A stretch of DNA of 64,000 nucleotides from Apostichopus japonicus (lineage: Eukaryota > Echinodermata > Holothuroidea > Aspidochirotida > Stichopodidae): positions 11,760,321-11,824,320 of the forward strand of contig NC_092578.1 in assembly GCF_037975245.1 (NCBI RefSeq), in the 5' to 3' direction. The position numbers and the translations under genes were made by a program. Each line of letters starts with the position of its first letter. Position 1 is the stretch's first letter. Below the pieces are notes generated by a model that saw only the letters and a list, made by a program, of their open reading frames with translations, was not told where the DNA came from and ran no database searches. Below, one piece after another: positions 1-12,206 of this stretch.

Positions 1-3000
1 ATCGAATGTTCGATACCGATCAATCGAATGTGCGTTACCGATCAATCGAATGTTCGTTACCGATCTATCGAATGTGCGATACCGATCGATCGAATGTGCG
101 GTACCGATCAATCGAATGTTCGGTACGGATCAATCGAATGTGCGGTACCGATTAATCGAAAGTGCGTTACCAATCAATTGAATTTTCGGTATCGATCAAT
201 CGAATGTGCCCCACCGATCAATCGAATGTGCGGTACTAGTCAATCGAATGTGCGGTACCGATCAATCGAATGTGCGTTACCGATCAATCGAATGTGCGCT
301 ACCGATCAATCGAATGTGCGATACCCATCAATCGAATGTGCGGTACTGATCAATCGAATGTTCGGTACCGATCAATAGAATGTGCGCTACCGATCAATAG
401 AATGTGCGGTACACATCAATCGAAAGTGCAGTCAGACAAATCGAATGTTCGGTACCGATCAATAGAATGTGCGTAACCGATCAATAGAATGTGCGGTACC
501 GATCAATCGAATGTACGGTACCGATCAATCGAATGTGCGGTACCGATCAATCGAATGTGCGGTACCGATCAATCGAATGTGCGGTTCTAGTCAATCGAAT
601 GTGCGGTACCGATCAATCGAATGTTCGGTACCCATCAATCGAATGTGCATTCAGATTAATCGAATGTTCTATACCGATCAATCGAATGTGCGTAACCGAT
701 CAATCGAATGTTCGGTACCGATCAATCGAAAGTGCAGTCAGACAAATCGAATGTTCGGTACCGATCAATAGAATGTGCGTAACCGATCAATAGAATGTGC
801 GGTACCGAACAATAAAATATGCGGTACCGATCAAACGAATGTACGGTACCAATCAATCGAATGTGCGGTACCGATCAATCTAATGTACGGTACCGATCAA
901 TCGAATGTGCGAAACCGATCAATAGAATATTCGGTCCCGATTATCGAATGTGTGGTACCAATCAATCGAATGTTCGGTACCGATCAATCGAATGTGCGTA
1001 ACCGATCAATCGAATGTTCGGTACCGATCTATCGAATGTTCGGTACCGATCAATCGAATGTGCGATACCGATCAATCGAATATGTGATACCCATCAATCG
1101 AAAGTGCGGTACCGATCAATCGAATGTGCGGTACCGATCATTCGAATGTTCGGTACCGATCAATCGAATGTGCGGTACCGATCCTTCTAATGTGCGGTAC
1201 CGATCAATCGAATGTGCGTTATCGATCAATCGAATGTGCGGTACCGATCAATCGAATGTGCGATACCCATCAATCTATTGTGCGGTACGGATCAATCGAA
1301 TGTTCGGTACCGATCAATAGAATGTGCGCTACCGATCAATAGAATGTGCGGTACCCATCAATCGAAAGTGTAGTCAGACAAATCGAATGTTCGGTACCGA
1401 TCAATAGAATGTGCGTAACCGATCAATAGAATGTGCGGTACCGATCAATCGAATGTACGGTACCGATCAATCGAATGTGCGGTACCGATCAATTGAATGT
1501 GCGGTACCGATCAATCGATTGTTCGGTACGGATCAATCGATTGTGCGGTACCGTTTAATCGAGAGTGCGTTACCAATAAATGGAATTTTCGGTATCGATC
1601 AATCGAATGTGCCCCACCGATCAATCGAATGTGCGGTACTAGTCAATCGAATGTGCAGTACCGATTAATCGAATGTGCGTTACCGATCAATCGAATGTGC
1701 GGTACCGATCAATCGAATGTGCGGTACCGATTAATCGAATGTGCGATACCGATCAATCGAATGTGCGGTACCGATCAATCGAATGTGCGGTCAGATAAAT
1801 GGAATGTTCGGTACCGATCAATTAATTGTTCGGTACCGATCAATCGAATGTTTGGTACCGATCAATCGAATGTTCCGTACCGATCAATCGAATGTGCGAT
1901 ACCCATCAATCGAATGTGCGGTACTGATCAATCGAATGTTTGTTACCGATCAATAGAATGTGCGCTACCGATCAATAGAATGTGCGGTACCCATCAATCG
2001 AAAGTGCAGTCAGACAAATCGAATGTTCTGTACCGATCAATAGAATGTGCGTTACCGATCAATAGAATGTGCGGTACCGATCAATCGAATATACGGTACC
2101 AATCAATCGAATGTGCGAAACCGATCAATAGAATGTTCGGACCCGATTATCGAATGTGTGGTACCAATCAATCGAATGTTCGGTACCGATCAATCGAATG
2201 TTCGGTACCGATCTATCGAATGTTCGGTACCGATCAATCGAATGTGCGATACCGATCAATCGAATATGCGATACCCATCAATCGAAAGTGCGGTACCGAT
2301 CAATCGAACGTGCGGTACCGATCATTCGAATGTTCGGTACCGATCAATCGAATGTGCGGTACTAGTCAATCGAATGTGCGGTACCGATCAATCGAATGTG
2401 CCTTACCGATCAATCGAATGTGCGGTACCGATCAATCGAATGTGCGGTACCGATCAATCGAATGTTCGGTACCGATCAATCGAATGTGCGGTACCGAACA
2501 ATAAAATATGCGGTACCGATCAAACGAATGTACGGTACCAATCAATCGAATGTGCGGTACCGATCAATCGAATGTACGGTACCGATCAATCGAATGTGCG
2601 AAACCGATCAATAGAATGTTCGGTCCCGATTATCGAATGTGTGGTACCAATCAATCGAATGTTCGGTACCGATCAATCGAATGTGCGTAACCGATCAATC
2701 GAATGTTCGGTACCGATCTATCGAATGTTCGGTACCGATCAATCGAATGTGCGATACCGATCAATCGAATATGTGATACCCATCAATCGAAAGTGCGGTA
2801 CCGATCAATCGAATGTGCGGTACCGATCATTCGAATGCTCGGTACCGATCAATCGAATGTGCGGTACCGATCCTTCTAATGTGCGGTACCGATCAATCGA
2901 ATGTGCGGTTCTAGTCAATCGAATGTGCGGTACCGATCAATCGAATGTTCGGTACCCATCAATCGAATGTGCAATCAGATTAATCGAATGTTCGATACCG

Positions 3001-3800
3001 ATCAATCGAATGTGCGTTACCGATCAATCGAATGTTCGGTACCGATCTATCGAATGTGCGATACCGATCGATCTAATTTGCGGAACCGATCAATCGATTG
3101 TTCGGTACGGATCAATGGAATGTGCGGTACCGATCAATCGAATGTTCGGTACCGATCAATCGAATGTGCGGTACCGATTAATCGAAAGTGCGTTACAAAT
3201 CAATGGAATTTTCGGTATCGATCAATCGAATGTGCCCCACCGATCAATCGAATGTGCGGTACTAGTCAATCGAATGTGCGGTACCGATCAATCGAATGTT
3301 CTGTACGGATCAATCGATTGTGCGGTACCGATTAATCGAAAGTGCGTTACAGATCAATGGAATTTTCGGTATCGATCAATCGAATGTGCCCCACCGATCA
3401 ATCGAATATGCGGTACTAGTCCATCGAATGTGCGGTACCGATCAATCGAATGTGCGGTACCGATTAATCGAATTAGCGATACCGATCAATCGAATGTGCG
3501 GTACCGATCAATCGAATGTTCGGTACCGATCAATCGAATGTGCGATACCCATCAATCGAATGTGCGGTACTGATCAATCGAATGTTCGTTACCGATCAAT
3601 AGAATGTGCGCTACCGATCAATAGAATGTGCGGTACCCATTAATCGAAAGTGCAGTCAGACAAATCGATTGTTCGGTACCGATCAATAGAATGTGCGTAA
3701 CCGATCAATAGAATGTGCGGTACCGATCAATCGAATATACGGTACCGATCAATCGAATGTGCGAAACCGATCAATAGAATGTTCGGTCCCGATCAATCGA
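1..3800 (+). repeat. Left leader of the array, mixed higher-order blocks
   Basis: Satellite only. Bases 1-255 closely match 4763-5017, inside block X1, at an offset near 4762. Bases 793-1218 match 2482-2907 at an offset of 1689 bp; both share the unusual unit with CCGAACAATAAAATATG, and they differ at a few bases only (for example CAATCTAATG at about 888 against CAATCGAATG). The cassette appears at about 180, 1583, 3207 and 3361. Bases 3494-3800 are nearly identical to 11900-12206, down to the shared rare variants CCATTAATC and AAATCGATTG, so this part was probably the left edge of the X block before it was copied. The longest open frame in the window (2047-3573) lies here but is not taken as a gene. 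Confidence 0.8.
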
Positions 3801-6800
3801 ATGTGTGGTACCAATCAATCGAATGTTCGGTACCGATCAATCGAATGTGCGTAACCGATCAATCGAATGTTCGGTACCGATCTATCGAATGTTCGGTACC
3901 GATCAATCGAATGTGCGATACCGATCAATCGAATGTGCGGTACCGATCATTCGAATGTTCGGTACCGATCAATCGAATGTGCGGTACTAGTCAATCGAAT
4001 GTGCGGTACCGATCAATCGAATGTGCGGTACCGATCAATCGAATGTGCGGTACCGATCAATCGAATGTTCGGTACCGATCAATCGAATGTGCGGTACCGA
4101 ACAATAGAATGTGCGGTACCGATCAATCGAATGTACGGTACCGATCAATCGAATGTGCGGTACCGATCAATCGAATGTGCGGTACCGATCCTTCGAATGT
4201 GCGGTACCGATCAATCGAATGTGCGGTACAGAGCAATCGAATGTGCGGTACCGATCAATCGAATGTGCGTTACCGATCAATCGAATGTGCGGTACCGATC
4301 AACCAAATGTGCGGTACCGATCAATCGAATGTGCGTTACCGATCTATCGAATGTGCGGTACCGATCGATCGAATGTGCGGCAAAGATCAATCGAATGTTC
4401 GTTACCGATAAATCGAATGTTCGGTTCCGATCAATCGAATAATCGGTACCGATCGATCGAATGTGCGTTACCGATCTATCGAATGTGCGGTACCGATCGA
4501 TCGAATGTGCGGCAAAGATCAATCGAATGTTCGATACCGATAAATCGAATGTTCTGTTCCGATCAATCGAATGTTCGGTACCGATCGATCGAATGTGCAG
4601 TACCGATCAATCGAATGTGCGTTACCGATCGATCGAATGTGCCTTACCGATCAATCGAATTTGCGGTACCCATCAATCAAATGTGCGGTACCGATCAATC
4701 GAATGTGCGGTAACGATCAATCGAATGTTCGGTACCCATCAATCGAATGTGCAATCAGATTAATCGAATGTTCGATACCGATCAATCGAATGTGCGTTAC
4801 CGATCAATCGAATGTTCGGTACCGATCTATCGAATGTGCGATACCGATCGATCGAATGTGCGGTACCGATCAATCGAATGTTCGGTACGGATCAATCGAA
4901 TGTGCGGTACCGATTAATCGAAAGTGCGTTACCAATCAATTGAATTTTCGGTATCGATCAATCGAATGTGCCCCACCGATCAATCGAATGTGCGGTACTA
5001 GTCAATCGAATGTTCGGTACCGATCAATAGAATGTGCGTAACCGATCAATAGAATGTGCGGTACCGATCAATCGAATGTACGGTACCGATCAATCGAATG
5101 TTCGTTACCGATCAATTGAATGTTCGGTCAGGAATTATCGAATGTGTGGTACCAATCAATCGAATGTGCGGTACCGACCAATCGAATGTGCGTTACCGAT
5201 CGATCGAATGTGCGGTACCGATCAATCGAATGTTCGGTACCCATCAATCGAATGTGCAATCAGATTAATCGAATGTTCGATACCGATCAATCGAATGTGC
5301 GTTACCGATCAATCGAATGTTCGGTACCGATCTATCGAATGTGCAATACCGATCGATCGAATATGCGGAACCGATCAATCGATTGTTCGGTACGGATCAA
5401 TTGAATGTGCGGTACCGATCAATCGATTGTTCGGTACGGATCAATAGAATGTGCGGTACCGATCAATCGAATGTTCGGTACGGATCAATCGAATGTGCGG
5501 TACCGATTAATCGAAAGTGCGTTACCAATGAATTGAATTTTCGGTATCGATCAATCGAATGTGCCCCACCGATCAATCGAATGTGCGGTACTAGTCAATC
5601 GAATGTGCGGTACCGATCAATCGAATGTGCGTTACAGATCAATCGAATGTGCGGTACCGATCAATCGAATGTACGGTACCGATCAATCGAATGTTCGTTA
5701 CCGATCAATTGAATGTTCGGTCCCGATTATCGAATGTGTGGTACCAATCAATCGAATGTGCGGTACCGATCAATCGAATGTGCGTTACCGATCGATCGAA
5801 TGTGCGGTACCGATCAATCGAATGTTGGGTACCCATCAATCGAATGTGCAATCAGATTAATCGAATGTTCGATACCGATCAATCGAATGTGCGTTACCGA
5901 TCAATCGAATGTACGGTACCGATCTATCGAATGTGCGATACCGATCGATCGAATATGCGGAACCGATCAATCGATTGTTCGGTACGGATCAATTGAATGT
6001 GCGGTACCGATCAATCGATTGTTCGGTACGGATCAATGGAATGTGCGGTACAGATCAATCGAATGTTCGGTACGGATCAATCGAATGTGCGCTACCGATC
6101 AATAGAATGTGCGGTACCCATCAATAGAAAGTTCAGTCAGTCAAATCGAATGTTCGGTACCGATCAATAGAATGTGCGTAACCGATCAATAGAATGTGCG
6201 GTACCGATCAATCGAATGTACGGTACCGATCAATCGAAAGTTCGTTACCGATCAATTGAATGTTCGGTCCCGATTATCGAATTTGTGGTACCAATCAATT
6301 GAATGTGCGGTACCGACCAATCGAATGTGCGTTACCGATCGATCGAATGTGCGGTACCGATCAATCGAATGTTCGGTACGGATCAATCGATTGTGCGTTA
6401 CCGATTAATCGAAAGTGCGTTACCAATCAATGGAATTTTCGGTATCGATCAATCGAATGTGCCCACCGAACAATCGAATGTGCGGTACTAGTCAATCGAA
6501 TGTGCGGTACCGATCAATCGAATGTTCGTTACCGATCAATCGAATGTGCGGTACCGATCAATCGAATGTGCGGTACCGATTAATCGAATTAGCGATACCG
6601 ATCAATCGAATGTGCGGTACCGATCAATCGAATGTTCGGTACCGATCAATCGAATGTGCGATACCCATCAATCGAATGTGCGGTACTGATCAATCGAATG
6701 TTCGTTACCGATCAATAGAATGTGCGCTACCGATCAATAGAATGTGCGGTACCCATCAATCGAAAGTGCAGTCAGACAAATCGAATGTTCGGTACCGATC

Positions 6801-8081
6801 AATAGAATAAGCGTAACCGATAAATAGAATGTGCGGTACCGATCAATCGAATATACGGTACCGATCAATCGAATGTGCGAAACCGATCAATAGAATGTTC
6901 GGTCCCGATTATCGAATGTGTAGTACCAATCAATCGAATGTTCGGTACCGATCAATCGAATGTGCGTAACCGATCAATCGAATGTTCGGTACCGATCTAT
7001 CGAATGTTCGGTACCGATCAATAGAATGTTCGGTACCGATCAATCGAATGTGCGGTACCGAACAATAGAATGTGCGGTACCGATCAATCGAATGTACGGT
7101 ACCAATCAATCGAATGTGCGGTACCGATCAATCGAATGTGCGGTACCGATCCTTCGAATGTGCGGTACCGATCAATCGAATGTGCGGTACAGAGCAATCG
7201 AATGTGCGGTACAGATCAATCGAATGTGCGGTACCGATCAATAGAATGTTCGGTACCGATCAATCGAATGTGCGGTACCGAACAATAGAATGTGCGGTAC
7301 CGATCAATCGAATGTACGGTACCAATCAATCGAATGTGCGGTACCGATCAATCGAATGTGCGGTACCGATCCTTCGAATGTGCGGTACCGATCAATCGAA
7401 TGTGCGGTACAGAGCAATCGAATGTGCGGTACCGATCAATCGAATGTGAGGTACCCATCAATCGAATGTGCAGTCAGATAAATCGAATGTTCGGTACCGA
7501 TCAATCGAATGTGCGTTACCGATCAATCGAATGTGCGGTACCGATCAACCAAATGTGCGGTACCGATCAATCGAATGTGCGCTACCGATCGATCGAATGT
7601 GCGGCAAAGATCAATCGAATGTTCGTTACCGATAAATCGAATGTTCGGTTCCGATCAATCGAATAATCGGTACCGATCGATCGAATGTGCGTTACCGATC
7701 TATCGAATGTGCGGTACCGATCAACCAAATGTGCGGTACCGATCAATCGAATGTGCGTAACCGATCTATCGAATGTGCGGTACCGATCGATCGAATGTGC
7801 GGCAAAGATCAATCGAATGTTCGATACCGATAAATCGAATGTTCTGTTCCGATCAATCGAATGTTCGGTACCGATCGATCGAAATGTGCAGTACCGATCA
7901 ATCGAATGTGCGTTACCGATCGATCGAATGTGCCTTACCGATCAATCGAATTTGCGGTACCCATCAATCAAATGTGCGGTACCGATCAATCGAATGTGCG
8001 GTACCGATCAATCGAATGTGCGGTACCGATTAATCGAATGTGCGGTTCTAGTCAATCGAATTTGCGGTACCGATCAATCGA
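3801..8081 (+). repeat. Higher-order repeat block X, copy 1
   Basis: This is the first of three tandem copies of a block of 4.1-4.3 kb. It starts at the GTGTGGTACCAATC unit following a GGTCCC unit. Variant order matches copy 2 at an offset of 4281 bp near its start and 4325 bp after a two-unit (44-bp) indel near 3920, where copies 2 and 3 carry an extra GCGATACCCATC unit pair. Copy 1 has a local 220-bp tandem repeat and an out-of-register tract near 7023-7212, described separately. Its last 0.5 kb matches copy 3 (offset 7945) rather than copy 2, including a one-base insertion, GATCGAAATGTG, at about 7881. Confidence 0.9.
7016..7455 (+). repeat. 220-bp (ten-unit) tandem repeat inside X copy 1
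   Basis: Bases 7016-7235 and 7236-7455 are direct copies at an offset of exactly 220 bp. They run through GATCAATAGAATGTTCGG, CCGAACAATAG, AATGTACGG, GATCCTTCG and CAGAGCAATCG, and part only near base 7213 (ACAGATC against ACCGATC). Copies 2 and 3 have this set once, at 11561 and 15181. Their in-register counterpart of the first half is a different set of units, including CGATTCCG and GATCATTCG. Confidence 0.85.
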
Positions 8082-11000
8082 ATGTGTGGTACCAATCAAT
8101 CGAATGTTCGGTACCGATCAATCGAATGTGCGTAACCGATCAATCGAATGTTCGGTACCGATCTATCGAATGTTCGGTACCGATCAATCGAATGTGCGAT
8201 ACCGATCAATCGAATATGCGATACCCATCAATCGAAAATGCGGTACCGATCAATCGAATGTGCGGTACCGATCATTCGAATGTTCGGTACCGATCAATCG
8301 AATGTGCGGTACTAGTCAATCGAATGTGCGGTACCGATCAATCGAATGTGCGGTACCGATCAATCGAATGTGCGGTACCGATCAATCGAATGTTCGGTAC
8401 CGATCAATCGAATGTGCGGTACCGAACAATAGAATGTGCGGTACCGATCAATCGAATGTACGGTACCAATCAATCGAATGTGCGGTACCGATCAATCGAA
8501 TGTGCGGTACCGATCCTTCGAATGTGCGGTACCGATCAATCGAATGTGCGGTACAGAGCAATCGAATGTGCGGTACCGATCAATCGAATGTGCGTTACCG
8601 ATCAATCGAATGTGCGGTACCGATCAACCAAATGTGCGGTACCGATCAATCGAATGTGCGTTACCGATCTATCGAATGTGCGGTACCGATCGATCGAATG
8701 TGCGGCAAAGATCAATCGAATGTTCGTTACCGATAAATCGAATGTTCGGTTCCGATCAATCGAATAATCGGTACCGATCGATCGAATGTGCGTTACCGAT
8801 CTATCGAATGTGCGGTACCGATCGATCGAATGTGCGGCAAAGATCAATCGAATGTTCGATACCGATAAATCGAATGTTCTGTTCCGATCAATCGAATGTT
8901 CGGTACCGATCGATCGAATGTGCAGTACCGATCAATCGAATGTGCGTTACCGATCGATCGAATGTGCCTTACCGATCAATCGAATTTGCGGTACCCATCA
9001 ATCAAATGTGCGGTACCGATCAATCGAATGTGCGGTAACGATCAATCGAATGTTCGGTACCCATCAATCGAATGTGCAATCAGATTAATCGAATGTTCGA
9101 TACCGATCAATCGAATGTGCGTTACCGATCAATCGAATGTTCGGTACCGATCTATCGAATGTGCGATACCGATCGATCGAATGTGCGGTACCGATCAATC
9201 GAATGTTCGGTACGGATCAATCGAATGTGCGGTACCGATTAATCGAAAGTGCGTTACCAATCAATTGAATTTTCGGTATCGATCAATCGAATGTGCCCCA
9301 CCGATCAATCGAATGTGCGGTACTAGTCAATCGAATGTTCGGTACCGATCAATAGAATGTGCGTAACCGATCAATAGAATGTGCGGTACCGATCAATCGA
9401 ATGTACGGTACCGATCAATCGAATGTTCGTTACCGATCAATTGAATGTTCGGTCAGGAATTATCGAATGTGTGGTACCAATCAATCGAATGTGCGGTACC
9501 GACCAATCGAATGTGCGTTACCGATCGATCGAATGTGCGGTACCGATCAATCGAATGTTCGGTACCCATCAATCGAATGTGCAATCAGATTAATCGAATG
9601 TTCGATACCGATCAATCGAATGTGCGTTACCGATCAATCGAATGTTCGGTACCGATCTATCGAATGTGCAATACCGATCGATCGAATATGCGGAACCGAT
9701 CAATCGATTGTTCGGTACGGATCAATTGAATGTGCGGTACCGATCAATCGATTGTTCGGTACGGATCAATAGAATGTGCGGTACCGATCAATCGAATGTT
9801 CGGTACGGATCAATCGAATGTGCGGTACCGATTAATCGAAAGTGCGTTACCAATGAATTGAATTTTCGGTATCGATCAATCGAATGTGCCCCACCGATCA
9901 ATCGAATGTGCGGTACTAGTCAATCGAATGTGCGGTACCGATCAATCGAATGTGCGTTACAGATCAATCGAATGTGCGGTACCGATCAATCGAATGTACG
10001 GTACCGATCAATCGAATGTTCGTTACCGATCAATTGAATGTTCGGTCCCGATTATCGAATGTGTGGTACCAATCAATCGAATGTGCGGTACCGATCAATC
10101 GAATGTGCGTTACCGATCGATCGAATGTGCGGTACCGATCAATCGAATGTTGGGTACCCATCAATCGAATGTGCAATCAGATTAATCGAATGTTCGATAC
10201 CGATCAATCGAATGTGCGTTACCGATCAATCGAATGTACGGTACCGATCTATCGAATGTGCGATACCGATCGATCGAATATGCGGAACCGATCAATCGAT
10301 TGTTCGGTACGGATCAATTGAATGTGCGGTACCGATCAATCGATTGTTCGGTACGGATCAATGGAATGTGCGGTACAGATCAATCGAATGTTCGGTACGG
10401 ATCAATCGAATGTGCGCTACCGATCAATAGAATGTGCGGTACCCATCAATAGAAAGTTCAGTCAGTCAAATCGAATGTTCGGTACCGATCAATAGAATGT
10501 GCGTAACCGATCAATAGAATGTGCGGTACCGATCAATCGAATGTACGGTACCGATCAATCGAAAGTTCGTTACCGATCAATTGAATGTTCGGTCCCGATT
10601 ATCGAATTTGTGGTACCAATCAATTGAATGTGCGGTACCGACCAATCGAATGTGCGTTACCGATCGATCGAATGTGCGGTACCGATCAATCGAATGTTCG
10701 GTACGGATCAATCGATTGTGCGTTACCGATTAATCGAAAGTGCGTTACCAATCAATGGAATTTTCGGTATCGATCAATCGAATGTGCCCACCGAACAATC
10801 GAATGTGCGGTACTAGTCAATCGAATGTGCGGTACCGATCAATCGAATGTTCGTTACCGATCAATCGAATGTGCGGTACCGATCAATCGAATGTGCGGTA
10901 CCGATTAATCGAATTAGCGATACCGATCAATCGAATGTGCGGTACCGATCAATCGAATGTTCGGTACCGATCAATCGAATGTGCGATACCCATCAATCGA

Positions 11001-12206
11001 ATGTGCGGTACTGATCAATCGAATGTTCGTTACCGATCAATAGAATGTGCGCTACCGATCAATAGAATGTGCGGTACCCATCAATCGAAAGTGCAGTCAG
11101 ACAAATCGAATGTTCGGTACCGATCAATAGAATGTGCGTAACCGATAAATAGAATGTGCGGTACCGATCAATCGAATATACGGTACCGATCAATCGAATG
11201 TGCGAAACCGATCAATAGAATGTTCGGTCCCGATTATCGAATGTGTAGTACCAATCAATCGAATGTTCGGTACCGATCAATCGAATGTGCGTAACCGATC
11301 AATCGAATGTTCGGTACCGATCTATCGAATGTTCGGTACCGATCAATCGAATGTGCGATTCCGATCAATCGAATATGCGATACCCATCAATCGAAAGTGC
11401 GGTACCGATCAATCGAATATGCGGTACCGATCATTCGAATGTTCGGTACCGATCAATCGAATGTGCGGTACTAGTCAATCGAATGTGCGGTACCGATCAA
11501 TCGAATGTGCGTTACCGATCAATCGAATGTGCGGTACAGATCAATCGAATGTGCGGTACCGATCAATAGAATGTTCGGTACCGATCAATCGAATGTGCGG
11601 TACCGAACAATAGAATGTGCGGTACCGATCAATCGAATGTACGGTACCAATCAATCGAATGTGCGGTACCGATCAATCGAATGTGCGGTACCGATCCTTC
11701 GAATGTGCGGTACCGATCAATCGAATGTGCGGTACAGAGCAATCGAATGTGCGGTACCGATCAATCGAATGTGAGGTACCCATCAATCGAATGTGCAGTC
11801 AGATAAATCGAATGTTCGGTACCGATCAATCGAATGTGCGGTACCGATCAATCGAATGTGCGCTACCGATCGATCGAATGTGCGGCAAAGATCAATCGAA
11901 TGTGCGGTACCGATCAATCGAATGTTCGGTACCGATCAATCGAATGTGCGATACCCATCAATCGAATGTGCGGTACTGATCAATCGAATGTTCGTTACCG
12001 ATCAATAGAATGTGCGCTACCGATCAATAGAATGTGCGGTACCCATTAATCGAAAGTGCAGTCAGACAAATCGATTGTTCGGTACCGATCAATAGAATGT
12101 GCGTAACCGATCAATAGAATGTGCGGTACCGATCAATCGAATATACGGTACCGATCAATCGAATGTGCGAAACCGATCAATAGAATGTTCGGTCCCGATC
12201 AATCGA
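8082..12206 (+). repeat. Higher-order repeat block X, copy 2
   Basis: This is the second tandem copy, 4125 bp long. The run of variant units matches copy 1 across thousands of bases with almost no change. The end differs: from about 11900 it follows the sequence found upstream of copy 1 (3494-3800) rather than the end of copy 1, so the copies were exchanged at different registers. The CAACCAAATG, CGGCAAAG and GATCGATCG cluster that ends copies 1 and 3 is mostly absent here. Confidence 0.9.

Noticed and set aside
939-960. GGTCCCGATTATCG unit as a junction with foreign DNA
   Set aside because: It is a 21-bp variant unit that keeps the right half of the monomer and recurs in the array (for example 2634 and 6905).
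2047-3573. 508-codon open frame (and many others of 60-360 codons) as a repeat-protein gene
   Set aside because: All three forward frames are open by the arithmetic of a stop-free 22-bp unit. Stops arise from scattered unit variants (CAATAG, TTAGCG, GTAACC). No frame is favoured, no promoter, splice or start context is seen, and overlapping frames give the same repeat peptide.
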